A model generated the notes under the pieces. That model had not been told where the DNA came from and made no database searches. It saw only the letters and a list, made by a program, of their open reading frames with translations. From positions 1 through 64,000 of the forward strand of contig DYJK01000003.1 in NCBI GenBank assembly GCA_020723165.1: 64,000 nucleotides of DNA, read 5' to 3'. The position numbers were made by a program, and so were the translations under genes. Positions 55,459-64,000 of the stretch are shown piece by piece; the first letter of the stretch is position 1, and each line of letters opens with the position of its first letter. This stretch comes from Melioribacter roseus (lineage in GTDB: Bacteria; Bacteroidota; Ignavibacteria; Ignavibacteriales; Melioribacteraceae).

Positions 55459-55611
55459 TTTTGCTTATTGTATGTTTTCGAATAATTTCACTTTAAAAAC
55501 TCAAATAACAATACTAACTTTAGTTAGGTGTTAATTTGGTTATTTTCTTTAAAAGATCAAAAAAGTCGGCTTTAGATAATAATTTTTATAACAATAATCA
55601 AAAAATAATAA

Positions 55612-56205
55612 ATGCTGGATACTCTCTACAACATCGATATCACAATCTTCTATTTCATCAACGTGACACTTTCCAACCCTATTTTCGATAAGTTTTTTGT
55701 ATTTATTACCGATGTTAAAAACTGGTATCTCACTTATTTAATTCTACTTCTCATATCTTTTTTCAAAGGTGGACGTTTAGGTAAAATCGCTTCTATTTCA
55801 GTTCTTTTTCTAATAATAATATCCGATCAATTAAGCAGTTTTGTATTGAAAGATTTGTTTGCAAGAATCCGTCCTTGCAACGTTTTACCCAATGTTAATA
55901 TACTTGTTTCTTGCACGGGATCGTTCTCTTTTCCTTCTTCTCATGCTGTAAATAATTTTGCAGCTGCTGTTTTTTTTGCAAAACTTTTCCCCAAACTAAA
56001 ATGGGTACTTTACAGCTCTGCATTTCTAATTGCGCTTTCCAGACCTTATTGCGGAGTACATTATCCGTCAGATATTGTAGGAGGCGCTATAATCGGAATA
56101 CTAATAGGTTATCTATTTGCAATTATTGCTCTTAAAATAGATTCTTTTTTCAAAGAAAAATCAACCAAACTAACAGATAAATTCGAAAGGATTGAATTCA
56201 AATAA
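55612..56205 (+). CDS. PAP2-family membrane phosphatase
   Basis: A 197-residue membrane protein with five or six helices. The three phosphatase motifs are KDLFARIRPC (KxxxxxxRP), FSFPSSHAVNNF (PSGH type, with the catalytic His) and SRPYCGVHYPSDIVGG (SRxxxxxHxxxD). The family removes phosphate from lipid phosphates such as undecaprenyl diphosphate or lysophosphatidate at the membrane. An undecaprenyl-diphosphate recycling role is likely but unproven. It lies divergent from the sensor kinase and 5 bases upstream of the AMP nucleosidase gene. Confidence 0.9.
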   Translation: MLDTLYNIDITIFYFINVTLSNPIFDKFFVFITDVKNWYLTYLILLLISFFKGGRLGKIASISVLFLIIISDQLSSFVLKDLFARIRPCNVLPNVNILVSCTGSFSFPSSHAVNNFAAAVFFAKLFPKLKWVLYSSAFLIALSRPYCGVHYPSDIVGGAIIGILIGYLFAIIALKIDSFFKEKSTKLTDKFERIEFK

Positions 56206-56210
56206 ATAAT

Positions 56211-56984
56211 ATGAAAACTAAATTACAAATAGCAAAAAATTGGCTGCCGCGCTATACCGGTACTAAAATTGACGAATTTGGCGATTATCTTCTGCTGACT
56301 AACTTTCATAATTATGTAACTAAATTTTCAGAAAGGTTTAATTGCGATATTAAAGGTATCGGACGACCAATGCAGACAGCTACCAACAATCACGGATTAA
56401 CAATCATTAACTTTGGTATTGGTTCTGCAAATGCTGCAACAATAATGGATTTATTAATTGCTAGAGCTCCCAAAGGAGTTTTATTCCTTGGAAAATGCGG
56501 CGGACTAAAACACTCTACCGAGATCGGTCATTTTATTCTACCAACTGCCGCTATCCGCGGAGAAGGTACCAGTGATGATTATTTTCCGCCTGAAGTTCCG
56601 GCTCTTCCTTCATTTAAACTTCACAAGTTTGTTTCAGATAAAATCATTAAAAGAAAACTGGAATATAGAACCGGTGTAATTTATACTACAAATAGAAGAG
56701 TTTGGGAATGGGACACAGACTTTAAAAAATATTTAAAAAAACTTGGTGCAATTGGAATCGATATGGAAACAGCCACACTATTCATAGTGGGGTATACAAA
56801 CCAAATTGCACGTGGCGCCCTATTGCTTGTTTCGGATTTACCAATGTTTGCCGAAGGAGTTAAAACCGAACAATCCGATAAAATTGTTACTCAAAAATAT
56901 CTCGACTTTCACCTTGATATTGGAATTGAAGCAATGACAGAGATCGGGAAAAAAGGGGAACAAATCAAACACTTCACATATTAA
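56211..56984 (+). CDS. amn: AMP nucleosidase (short form)
   Basis: A 257-residue nucleoside phosphorylase-fold protein. It has GKCGGLKHSTEIGHFILPTAAIRGEGTSDDYFPPEVPALPSF-type core segments and a C-terminal GIDMETATLFIVGY acid motif. The fold, length and EGTSDDYFPPEVPA segment match the short AMP nucleosidases of Bacteroidota, which lack the long N-terminal domain of E. coli Amn. It splits AMP into adenine and ribose-5-phosphate. Start is 5 bases after the PAP2 stop; these two and the next two genes probably form one transcript. Confidence 0.9.
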   Translation: MKTKLQIAKNWLPRYTGTKIDEFGDYLLLTNFHNYVTKFSERFNCDIKGIGRPMQTATNNHGLTIINFGIGSANAATIMDLLIARAPKGVLFLGKCGGLKHSTEIGHFILPTAAIRGEGTSDDYFPPEVPALPSFKLHKFVSDKIIKRKLEYRTGVIYTTNRRVWEWDTDFKKYLKKLGAIGIDMETATLFIVGYTNQIARGALLLVSDLPMFAEGVKTEQSDKIVTQKYLDFHLDIGIEAMTEIGKKGEQIKHFTY

Positions 56985-57060
56985 TTTTTCCCACCGATCA
57001 GAAACATAATTCTTTTATCGATGTTGAAAACCATAGACTAATATTTTTGAGGTTTAGAAA

Positions 57061-57492
57061 ATGAAAAAAGTATTTTTTTGTTTATTCATCTTACTAACGT
57101 CCAGTACTTCAAGCTACCTTGCTCAAATAGATAAGCAAACTATAATCAGTACTTCGCTAGAGGAATTAATTCAACTCAGTAAAGACAAACAATATGAAAA
57201 GGCGTCGCTAAGGATTGTATACAGCGGCAAAGATGTAAACCGTAACTTGAAAACCCCTTTTGATCCGGCAAACAGTGATGAATTAGAACAAGTAAAAAGA
57301 ATCTGCAAAAAAATATCAGCTTTAACGGATTTGAGTACAAAATATAAAATTGGAGAAGTAATTTCTAAAAATGACGGTGATAGAAAATTGTACTCGGTAG
57401 ATGTTTCATTTATCAGCGGCGCCCAACAGTTAAAAACATTTTTTGAATTCATTGAGACTACCGACGGATTCCTACTTACCAATTTAAAATAG
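57061..57492 (+). CDS. Secreted hypothetical protein
   Basis: A 143-residue protein with a clear signal peptide (MKKVFFCLFILLTSSTSS, cleavage near LAQ). The mature part is small, charged and has a beta-strand-like C-terminus (YSVDVSFISGAQQLKTFFEF). It resembles small periplasmic DUF4019-like proteins, but I cannot place it firmly. A GAGG lies about 8 bases before the ATG. It follows amn and precedes the kinase-like gene, both closely spaced. Confidence 0.72.
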   Translation: MKKVFFCLFILLTSSTSSYLAQIDKQTIISTSLEELIQLSKDKQYEKASLRIVYSGKDVNRNLKTPFDPANSDELEQVKRICKKISALTDLSTKYKIGEVISKNDGDRKLYSVDVSFISGAQQLKTFFEFIETTDGFLLTNLK

Positions 57493-57501
57493 AATCTAAT
57501 C

Positions 57502-58167
57502 ATGATCAGTACTTCACAAAAATTTTCCGGTGAACAACCCGTCAAGAAACTTTGTCCTAAAATTATTTTGGAAGGTACGCGGCTTACATTAAAGACCGAA
57601 ATTGCGTTTGCATTGAATGAGCATCCACGAATTGTTGGCCCAAGAAAATACAAATATCACTCGCCAATTATTTCCGCCGAATGGTGTTCTTTTACAAACT
57701 TTCCCTGGGGCAGAGGTTTGATAAATTTTAACCGTGAAGAAGAAGAACAAGCAATGGAAACTTATAGAACATGGATTAAACTATTCGAACTACAGAAATA
57801 TTATTCATGGATAATAGACCGTTTTCATTTGTCAACTAAACTTTATCAACGGAAGTATAAAAACCGCGAATATGATTTTAGGTGGCTGGAAAATAGACTT
57901 GATAAACTTGGCTTTCATTTAGTGCTTTGCACAAGAAGCACCGAATCATTTATCGAAGCACGTAAGGAAAGAATCAAAATTTCGGGCAACCCGGTACAAT
58001 ATGATGATCTGCAGCTTTTCGTAGAAGAACAGAGCGAGCTGAAAAAATTATTCCGCGAATCTATCCTTACCAAAACAGAATTAGATGTTTCAGATAATGA
58101 TATCGCCGGTACTGTAGAAAAGATAGCGGATTGGATAACGCAAACCGGCGGTCTGTATGCTAGGTAA
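57502..58167 (+). CDS. P-loop kinase-like protein with degenerate Walker A
   Basis: A 221-residue protein resembling the thymidylate/deoxynucleoside kinase fold. The N-terminal loop IILEGTRLTLKTEIAFAL sits where Walker A should be; it keeps K-T but has lost glycines. WIIDRFHLSTKLYQRKY matches the DR(Y/F)HxS region of thymidylate-type kinases. A LGFHLVLCTRS strand matches the later core. The usual lid arginines are not obvious. It may bind a nucleotide without standard kinase activity, or use another donor. It lies 9 bases after the secreted hypothetical gene. Confidence 0.6.
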   Translation: MISTSQKFSGEQPVKKLCPKIILEGTRLTLKTEIAFALNEHPRIVGPRKYKYHSPIISAEWCSFTNFPWGRGLINFNREEEEQAMETYRTWIKLFELQKYYSWIIDRFHLSTKLYQRKYKNREYDFRWLENRLDKLGFHLVLCTRSTESFIEARKERIKISGNPVQYDDLQLFVEEQSELKKLFRESILTKTELDVSDNDIAGTVEKIADWITQTGGLYAR

Positions 58168-58169
58168 CT

Positions 58170-59075
58170 TTACTTTGAATTTTTAATTAATCTCTCACTT
58201 CCCTTTTTTACTGCACCTACACCAACTAAAATTATTACTGACGCAACAATTATAATCATGGAAAATTTTTCATCTAAAATCAACCAGCCAAGAAAAAGTG
58301 CGATTATAGGATTCACGTATGCATAAGTTGAAACTAAGGAAACCGGCAAGTGAGCTATTGCATAAATATACGAGCCATAACCAATCAGTGAACCAATTAT
58401 AACCAAATAGATAAACGCACCAAAACTTTCATCGGTAAAGTGAAAATTAGATCCCTCGCCTAACAGTAATCCTATTATAGTCATAACCAAACCGGCAATT
58501 GTCATTTGAATTGATGCACTCATTAATGGATGTAAATTTATTTTTTTGTATTTAGAATAAATTGTCCCGGCTGACCATCCAAAGACTGCTATCATCAACC
58601 CTATCACACCGCCTAAATAGGATGGATCAAAAAGTTTATCTACATCACTCCCGAATATCAATCCAATCCCTACAAATCCAAGCAGCAAACCAATTATTAT
58701 TAGTGTATTAAATTTAAATTCTTTTTGACTTATTGATTCTAGTCCAACAATCCAGAACGGGACAGTTGTTATTAATAGCGCTGTTAATCCGCTCGGTACC
58801 CACTGTTCGGCAAACACGACTAAACCATTCCCCACACCTATCAGCGCTAACCCGATTATAGTTAAAGGAATAATATCTTCTTTTTTGGGTAAAGTATATT
58901 TTTTCAATCTTAAAATTGAAAATAGAATTGGTCCGGCAATTAACCATCTAAATCCGGCGAATAGTAACGGTGGTAAGTCCTCCACACCAATCCTAATTGC
59001 TAAATAAGTTGTTCCCCAGATAACGCAGATTGCAATCCAGGCAAGGTATGCTTTTATATTTTCTTTCTTATTCAT
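58170..59075 (-). CDS. EamA/DMT family transporter
   Basis: A 301-residue protein with ten hydrophobic helices in two EamA repeats. The first opens AYLAWIAICVIWGTTYLAIRIGVEDLPPLLFAGFRW, the classic DMT signature with the WGTTY turn. The second has VIGLMIAVFGWSAGTIY. It ends with a short basic tail (KKGSERLIKNSK). Family members export amino acids or other metabolites; the substrate is unknown. Convergent with the kinase-like gene, two bases between. Confidence 0.9.
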   Translation of the reverse strand: MNKKENIKAYLAWIAICVIWGTTYLAIRIGVEDLPPLLFAGFRWLIAGPILFSILRLKKYTLPKKEDIIPLTIIGLALIGVGNGLVVFAEQWVPSGLTALLITTVPFWIVGLESISQKEFKFNTLIIIGLLLGFVGIGLIFGSDVDKLFDPSYLGGVIGLMIAVFGWSAGTIYSKYKKINLHPLMSASIQMTIAGLVMTIIGLLLGEGSNFHFTDESFGAFIYLVIIGSLIGYGSYIYAIAHLPVSLVSTYAYVNPIIALFLGWLILDEKFSMIIIVASVIILVGVGAVKKGSERLIKNSK

Positions 59076-59178
59076 AATCTTAATTTTATTGTGGATTCAA
59101 AAATAAGAAATAGATCACAATTGCTTCAGGCAAAATTTTTGTACTTTTGAGTTGATTCAAAACATCAATTGGTAAGTA

Positions 59179-60393
59179 ATGATTGAAAATATCCGTGAAT
59201 GGATAAAATCTTTTCAGTGGCTGCATAACGATATGAAATTTATCATCATCATTATCCTTTCAGTATTAGCATATATTTTATTAAATAGGGTTGTTTTGAG
59301 ATTGATCCGTAAATTTATCAAGACGACAAAAAATCAAATCGATGATATTTTTTTCACATCAAAAGTTCTACGAAGAATCTCATATTTGGCTCCTTTAGCT
59401 GTCGTTGCAAACTACACTTATCTGCTTCCCGATATAAAAATATTTTTAGATAGATTTATTACATCACTAGCTATTCTAACTTTCGTATTAACAACGAGTG
59501 CAATACTTTCGGCGGTAAGCGATTATTACCAGAGAACCGAAAAATTCAAAGAGCGCCCCATCAAAGGTTACATCGAAGTATTAATTATTATTGTTTATGT
59601 ATTTGGTTTTATATTAATACTCGGAACGTTAGTCGGAGAATCCCCGTGGGCAATACTAACCGGTTTAGGTGCACTAACTGCAATTTTACTACTTGTTTTC
59701 CGAGATACTATTCTTTCATTCGCAGCAAGCATCCAGATTTCATCATATGATCTTGTAAAGATCGGCGATTGGGTCGAAGTTCCTAAATATGGTGCTGATG
59801 GCAATGTTATCGATATTTCATTGAATGTAATTAAAATCCAGAATTGGGATAAAACTATAACCGTGATTCCTACATACAAACTTATTGAAGATTCATTCAA
59901 GAATTGGAGAGGAATGACTTTATCGGGCGGCAGAAGAATTAAACGTTCGGTTTTTATTGATCAAAGTTCGATAAAATTTTGTACCGATGAGATGTTGAAT
60001 AAGTATGAAAAATTTTCTTTGATAAGTAACTACTTAAAACAAAAACGGGAAGAAATTAATAGCTATAATCAACAAAAAAATTATGACGATAGAATTTTAG
60101 TGAACGGAAGAAGGTTAACAAACATCGGAACCTTTAGAGCATATTTAACCGAATACTTAAAACAGAGAGAGGATATCAAGAAAGATTTGACATTTATGGT
60201 ACGGCAACTGCCACCGGGTTCGGAAGGATTGCCCATTGAAGTTTATGTCTTCTCAGATACAACTGAATGGACAATCTATGAAAACATCCAATCGGATCTC
60301 TTCGATCATATACTTGCAGTTATTCCGCAATTTGATTTAAGAATTTTCCAAAATCCGACCGGCAGCGATTTTAGAAAAATAACTCTGGATTAA
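59179..60393 (+). CDS. MscS-type mechanosensitive channel (YbdG-like)
   Basis: A 404-residue protein with four or five N-terminal helices. The pore helix region is around residues 150-180 (ILTGLGALTAILLLVFRDTILSFAASIQI), followed by the beta domain (SYDLVKIGDWVEVPKYGADGNVIDISLNVIKIQNWDKTI). The C-terminal region (about 240-404) is larger than in the smallest MscS proteins and similar to YbdG/MscM. It gates ion flow in response to membrane tension during osmotic downshock. It is followed after 7 bases by the TPP-enzyme gene. Confidence 0.9.
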   Translation: MIENIREWIKSFQWLHNDMKFIIIIILSVLAYILLNRVVLRLIRKFIKTTKNQIDDIFFTSKVLRRISYLAPLAVVANYTYLLPDIKIFLDRFITSLAILTFVLTTSAILSAVSDYYQRTEKFKERPIKGYIEVLIIIVYVFGFILILGTLVGESPWAILTGLGALTAILLLVFRDTILSFAASIQISSYDLVKIGDWVEVPKYGADGNVIDISLNVIKIQNWDKTITVIPTYKLIEDSFKNWRGMTLSGGRRIKRSVFIDQSSIKFCTDEMLNKYEKFSLISNYLKQKREEINSYNQQKNYDDRILVNGRRLTNIGTFRAYLTEYLKQREDIKKDLTFMVRQLPPGSEGLPIEVYVFSDTTEWTIYENIQSDLFDHILAVIPQFDLRIFQNPTGSDFRKITLD

Positions 60394-60400
60394 ATAAAAG

Positions 60401-61561
60401 ATGAAAACTACAGTTTCAAATGCAATTGCCCACGCATTAATTAATCTTGGCGTTGATATTGTTACTTGTGTACCGGGTTACGGCGGAACAGATACTTTTC
60501 TTGCTTATAATGAATTAAGTATGAGAAATTTAAAATTCTCTTATCATGAAGAAGCTGCTTTTACCATTTCACATAGTGCTAGTATCTGCGGAAAAAGATC
60601 TGTCTCGATGATGAAAGCTCACGGATTTATGAAAGCGATGAACAGCATTACAGACGCAGTCTATTCTGAAATCAGTGCCGGCTTTGTAACAATAATTTTT
60701 GAAGATAAAAGCGGAAAACATTCCGATTCTATTCTCGAAATAATTCCAATCTTAAATTCTATCCCGATACAATATATTCAGGCAGACACAAAAAATATTT
60801 ACAACAATATTATTGAAGCATACTCCGAATCAGAGAAAAAGAAATTACCGGTCGTAGTCTTGGTAGACGCATTAAATATCAATACGGAGATAGAGTTTCA
60901 ACCAAAGAATAATTTAAAAAAGTCGTTTTCTTACAGCCGGGATATATACAAACACGTAGTCCATCCGATGCTCTCTGAATACCAATATAAAGTTTACATT
61001 GCAAATAAACTCGGCGGAGAATCTAATTCTATCATAAAACCAGAACTTCCTATTGCACCGCTTCAATTTCCGGATAGAGCTAAAAATATTGCACTTAAGT
61101 ACGAAACTTTTTTTAAAGTATTTCAAAATTTCAGGGGTGATTTAGTTACCGGCGACACAAGCGGATTAGGAGTTTTTGCATTTCCTCCTTATAACTGTGT
61201 TGATATTGTTACATACATGGGTGGTAGTATTCCGCTTTCAGTAGGAGCATTTTCAGCCGGATTCAAAAATGTTTGGGCATTAACCGGTGATTTCGGTTTT
61301 ATTTCTGCCGGCACAATCGGTCTAATTGAAATTTTACAGAGAGAATTACCAATCAAAGTCGTCATTTTCTACAACAAGCAAGCTGCTTCAACCGGAGGCC
61401 CTCAAATAAACAAAAAAGTTTTTAGACAAATACTTGCCGGTTTTGAAAAAAATATTATGCATATATCAAATCCTTTAGATCCATTTGAAGTTGATTCCGT
61501 TTTGAAGGAAGCATCATCACAAAATGAATTTAAAATAATTATTGCCGATTACCCGGAATAA
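60401..61561 (+). CDS. IorA-like thiamine diphosphate-dependent enzyme without ferredoxin domain
   Basis: A 386-residue protein with two TPP-enzyme domains. The N-terminal pyrimidine domain (about 1-160) has VPGYGGTDTF, YHEEAAF with the cofactor-activating Glu, and MMKAHGFMKAMNSI as in indolepyruvate ferredoxin oxidoreductase subunit IorA. The C-terminal PP domain (about 245-386) has GDTSGLGVF, MGGSIPLSVG, the TPP-binding TGDFGF...VIFYNKQ and STGGPQ. IorA is about 600 residues with two [4Fe-4S] clusters at its end; here those are absent and no IorB follows. A non-oxidative 2-oxoacid decarboxylase, like phosphonopyruvate decarboxylase in size, is possible. Reaction unknown. Confidence 0.75.
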   Translation: MKTTVSNAIAHALINLGVDIVTCVPGYGGTDTFLAYNELSMRNLKFSYHEEAAFTISHSASICGKRSVSMMKAHGFMKAMNSITDAVYSEISAGFVTIIFEDKSGKHSDSILEIIPILNSIPIQYIQADTKNIYNNIIEAYSESEKKKLPVVVLVDALNINTEIEFQPKNNLKKSFSYSRDIYKHVVHPMLSEYQYKVYIANKLGGESNSIIKPELPIAPLQFPDRAKNIALKYETFFKVFQNFRGDLVTGDTSGLGVFAFPPYNCVDIVTYMGGSIPLSVGAFSAGFKNVWALTGDFGFISAGTIGLIEILQRELPIKVVIFYNKQAASTGGPQINKKVFRQILAGFEKNIMHISNPLDPFEVDSVLKEASSQNEFKIIIADYPE

Positions 61562-61604
61562 ATAAGCGGCGGAGTTTGAAGTTTCAAAGCTAAATGAGTG
61601 ATTC

Positions 61605-61925
61605 TTGATAACAGTTAAAAACATTTTCGAAAATTTCCAAGCTGAGATAAAAGAAGAATATTTTGAAGATCTTATCTCAACCGGAAATTTCAAATTAGAG
61701 AGGATCGTTTCTCAAGGTCATTCATCACCGGAAAATTTCTGGTACGATCAAGATAAAAATGAGTTTGTGCTGCTTGTTTCTGGAAGCGCCGAATTAGAAT
61801 TTGAAAACGAATCCTCTATACAATTAAAACCGGGTGATTATTTGATAATTCCTCCGCATAAAAGACACCGGGTTAGTAAAACAGATTCAAGTCAAAAAAC
61901 TGTTTGGATAGCTCTCCACTTCTGA
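61605..61925 (+). CDS. Cupin-domain protein
   Basis: A 106-residue single-cupin protein with the core KPGDYLIIPPHKRHRV, where P-x-H-x-x-H binds the metal, and a preceding ELEFENESSIQL strand. The frame opens with TTG at 61605; no in-frame ATG is available upstream and the ribosome-binding site (GAGTG) is poor. It lies 43 bases after the TPP-enzyme gene. It may be a small dioxygenase, isomerase or sugar-binding protein; unknown. Confidence 0.75.
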   Translation: MITVKNIFENFQAEIKEEYFEDLISTGNFKLERIVSQGHSSPENFWYDQDKNEFVLLVSGSAELEFENESSIQLKPGDYLIIPPHKRHRVSKTDSSQKTVWIALHF

Positions 61926-62042
61926 TTACATGTTCCTCAGAAAAATTATCAGAGAAAATAGTACGCTAATTTTTCTGTTTTACCCTCCACAAATTTTAAT
62001 TAATTTAATTCAAGAGAATTGATTAATCTATTTTACAAGAAC

Positions 62043-62588
62043 ATGATGAAAAGATTGAACTACATATTATTTGCTATGATATTACTCACTGCTGTTAACT
62101 ATTCTCAAATTAACAAAGTTGATCCAGGTGCATCCATTGGTATTGGTGAAATAAAAAGTAACTCTCCGTCAGTAACAGCTTTGGGCGGTACAATATTTTT
62201 GGATCTTACCATGTGGTTTTCTGATGATGTTTGGATCCGTACCGGATTCACATATATGCGTAAACTTGAATACTTTCTACCCGAAAACCGCGAAGGGAGA
62301 GTTTATCCTTTCATGAAGTTATTTTCGCTTGAAGGAGTCATTCAGCAGAAACTAAGCGGAATAATTTTTTTAGAAGAATGTGCCGGTTTAATTTATCTAA
62401 ACGACAGAACATTCGGTGTTAACGAGTGGATGCCGGGTACGCAATTTAGTGCTTTATGCGGATTGGATTTTACAGATGACTTGAGAAAAGGTTCTCAGGT
62501 TGGATTAGGATTCAAATACGGAATAACCTTCACAAAAACTAATGCTGATTACTACTTACTGTCTGTTCAGTATAAATTATTTCTTTAA
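62043..62588 (+). CDS. Secreted hypothetical, beta-barrel-like protein
   Basis: About 181 residues. I chose ATG 62043 because it gives a clean signal peptide (MMKRLNYILFAMILLTAVNYSQ); an upstream TTG at 62019 is less likely. The mature part alternates hydrophobic and polar residues with aromatic ends (SDDVWIRTGFTYMRKLEYF; terminal YYLLSVQYKLFL), like a small outer-membrane barrel ending in an aromatic-rich strand. No family recognised. It is convergent with the aromatic-pathway fusion gene; the stops are 4 bases apart. Confidence 0.65.
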   Translation: MMKRLNYILFAMILLTAVNYSQINKVDPGASIGIGEIKSNSPSVTALGGTIFLDLTMWFSDDVWIRTGFTYMRKLEYFLPENREGRVYPFMKLFSLEGVIQQKLSGIIFLEECAGLIYLNDRTFGVNEWMPGTQFSALCGLDFTDDLRKGSQVGLGFKYGITFTKTNADYYLLSVQYKLFL

Positions 62589-62592
62589 AAAA

Positions 62593-64000
62593 TTATAGTT
62601 TGTATAAATCCCTCATCATCTCTTCAAACTGCTCAAAGTATAATGATTGTTCACCATCGCTTAATGCTTTTTCGGGATTTGGATGCATTTCTACCATAAT
62701 ACCATGAGCACCAACAACCTTAGCTGCTTTTGCTAACGGAATAACTTTATTCCTTTGCCCGATTGCATGCGACGGATCAACGATAATAGGTAAATGAGTA
62801 AGTTCTTTGAGAATTGGTACGGCGCCAATATCTAATGTATTGCGCGAAGCAGTCTCAAATGTTCTTATTCCGCGTTCACAAAGTATTACTTGTCTATTCC
62901 CTTGTGATAAGATATACTCGGCCGCATTGAGCAATTCTTCAATCGATGCCATCAATCCGCGTTTTAATAGAACCGGTCTGTGAGTTTTACCAACTTCTTT
63001 AAGTAGAGCAAAGTTCATCATATTCCGTGCGCCAACCTGAAGTATATCTGCTGTTTTAGCTACCATTGCAACATGTTCGGTATCGAGCACTTCAGTAACG
63101 ACCGGCACTTGATAAACTCTTCCGGCTTCAGTTAAACTGTCGAGTGCTTCCATCCCATATCCTTGGAAGCTGTACGGTGATGTACGGGGTTTAAAACATC
63201 CACCTCTTAAAATATGTCCGCCATTCTCTTTTAATTCAGAGGCACATTCCATTATCATCTCACGCGATTCCACAGAGCAAGGACCGGCAATTACAACAAA
63301 ATTGTTTCCTCCAATTAATACATCACGAACCTTTATCACTGTATCTTCAGGTTTATATTCTCTGCTCGCTAATTTATAGCTCTTCTGTTTTTTTACCGTT
63401 GGTGCTTTTTGTTCAGTTGTACCTTGCTCTGATTTTTTTTCTTTCCTGGTCCCTTCAAGCAATTTGTGAAGTTCTAATTTCGTTTTCACCAATTCTTGTG
63501 AGGGGTAACTTCCAAGTACTTTCATGAATCTTGTAAACTGCCCAAGCTCATCAATAACTTTTTGAACAAGCTCATCATGGATACTGCCTTCAAAATCTAG
63601 ATAGAACATTTCTTCCCACGGATTACCCATTATTGGGCGCGATTCAAGCTTGGTTAAGTTTACATTAAACTTTCTGAAAACATTCAACGCATCTACAAGC
63701 GAACCGGGTGTATGTGAGGTAGCCATAATGATTGACGTTTTGCAAGGTATTCTTGGATCAACACTTTGAGATTTACGCGATGCAATTAAAAATCTTGTAA
63801 AGTTATCGGGTTGATTTGCAATATTCTTCTTTACGATCTTAACACCAAAAAGTTTAGCCGCTTCTTCACTTGCAATAGCAGCAAAATATTGATTCCCTTC
63901 CTCTTTAATTTTTTGAACCGACATTGCTGTATCGGCAAAGTATTCTACGGAAGAATTCGGAATGGTTTCTAGAAATTTAGAACATTGTGCTGCTGCCTGG
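62593..64000 (-). CDS. Prephenate dehydratase/ACT-DAHP synthase fusion (N-terminus beyond window)
   Basis: The frame is open to the window edge ([20 protein letters not shown] continues upstream of ATG 63924), so the gene is cut at its 5' end. The visible N-terminal part is the end of a prephenate dehydratase domain ([30 protein letters not shown]). An ACT regulatory domain follows ([27 protein letters not shown]). After a charged linker comes an AroF-type class I-beta DAHP synthase ([55 protein letters not shown]). One polypeptide thus joins the entry step of the shikimate pathway with the phenylalanine branch. Whether a chorismate mutase domain precedes cannot be seen. Confidence 0.9.
   Translation of the reverse strand, partial: QAAAQCSKFLETIPNSSVEYFADTAMSVQKIKEEGNQYFAAIASEEAAKLFGVKIVKKNIANQPDNFTRFLIASRKSQSVDPRIPCKTSIIMATSHTPGSLVDALNVFRKFNVNLTKLESRPIMGNPWEEMFYLDFEGSIHDELVQKVIDELGQFTRFMKVLGSYPSQELVKTKLELHKLLEGTRKEKKSEQGTTEQKAPTVKKQKSYKLASREYKPEDTVIKVRDVLIGGNNFVVIAGPCSVESREMIMECASELKENGGHILRGGCFKPRTSPYSFQGYGMEALDSLTEAGRVYQVPVVTEVLDTEHVAMVAKTADILQVGARNMMNFALLKEVGKTHRPVLLKRGLMASIEELLNAAEYILSQGNRQVILCERGIRTFETASRNTLDIGAVPILKELTHLPIIVDPSHAIGQRNKVIPLAKAAKVVGAHGIMVEMHPNPEKALSDGEQSLYFEQFEEMMRDLYKL

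Noticed and set aside
57171-57653. Open frame on the minus strand overlapping the secreted hypothetical and kinase-like genes
   Set aside because: Low complexity and no family resemblance; it is a shadow of two well-supported plus-strand genes.
1-64000. CRISPR array, tRNA or rRNA genes
   Set aside because: I saw no array of regularly spaced repeats and no tRNA- or rRNA-like sequence in the gaps; this was by eye, without a covariance search.

Overview
The window is a 64 kb AT-rich bacterial chromosome segment, densely packed with genes on both strands. I saw no rRNA, tRNA, CRISPR array or phage block. The gene families point to the Bacteroidota/Ignavibacteriota (FCB) group, most likely an Ignavibacteria-type organism. 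Indicators are a GWxTD/TPR protein, a DUF2723 glycosyltransferase-like membrane protein, a DUF5916 outer-membrane protein, a TonB-type receptor with a carboxypeptidase-regulatory-like N-terminus, short AMP nucleosidase and many small secreted beta-barrel proteins. HldD and a GT9 heptosyltransferase-like enzyme indicate a Gram-negative LPS-type envelope. The taxonomic call is an inference from families, not from a marker gene.

Layout. 1-5481 (minus): RDD membrane protein (cut by the window edge), beta-CASP nuclease, hemerythrin-like protein, YihY/BrkB protein and purL, the last four tightly packed. 5482-5775 is a degenerate palindromic repeat. 5776-8202: SpoIIE-type phosphatase with a large membrane sensor part. 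8312-15011 (minus): a MacAB-like export operon (TonB-type receptor, adaptor, ATPase, two permeases) facing a divergent MarR-type regulator, with three copies of one operator-like motif between them. 15895-20309: GWxTD protein and a DUF5916 protein broken by one extra G in a G8 run. 20405-22429: archease and RtcB (RNA ligation), split by a short element with perfect 21-bp inverted ends. 22475-26518: lipoprotein, hydrolase, membrane protein, Nudix, four-helix protein, hldD.

26634-30767 is metH, the most striking gene. A DUF559 (Vsr/PD-(D/E)XK-like) nuclease domain sits in frame between the cobalamin cap and the B12-binding domain, inside a DNA segment with 8-bp terminal inverted repeats and a palindrome near each end. 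This looks like a mobile element that inserts in frame into protein genes. 30790-39916 (plus): DinB proteins, M28 and CocE-type secreted hydrolases, a zinc-ribbon protein, an AmgK-like kinase fused to a RapZ C-terminal domain, a MurU-like nucleotidyltransferase, YhcH and a lipoprotein.

39995-46016: FKBP isomerase, DUF1028 protein, a fused NapH/NapG-like polyferredoxin with a Tat-exported DUF362 protein, a possible ECF S component, a GT2 enzyme and a small charged protein. 46060-50077: DUF2723 protein and GT9 enzyme. 50067-55458 (minus): LOG protein, S1/P1 nuclease, YjbQ, ornithine aminotransferase, hybrid histidine kinase. 55612-58167: PAP2 phosphatase, AMP nucleosidase, a secreted protein and a P-loop kinase-like protein with a degenerate Walker A. 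58170-62588: EamA transporter, MscS channel, an IorA-like TPP enzyme without ferredoxin domain or partner, cupin, beta-barrel-like protein. The window ends inside a prephenate dehydratase/ACT-DAHP synthase fusion.

The likely novel points are the in-frame DUF559 element in metH, the kinase-RapZ fusion, the orphan IorA-like enzyme, the PDT-DAHPS fusion and the operator array of the export operon.
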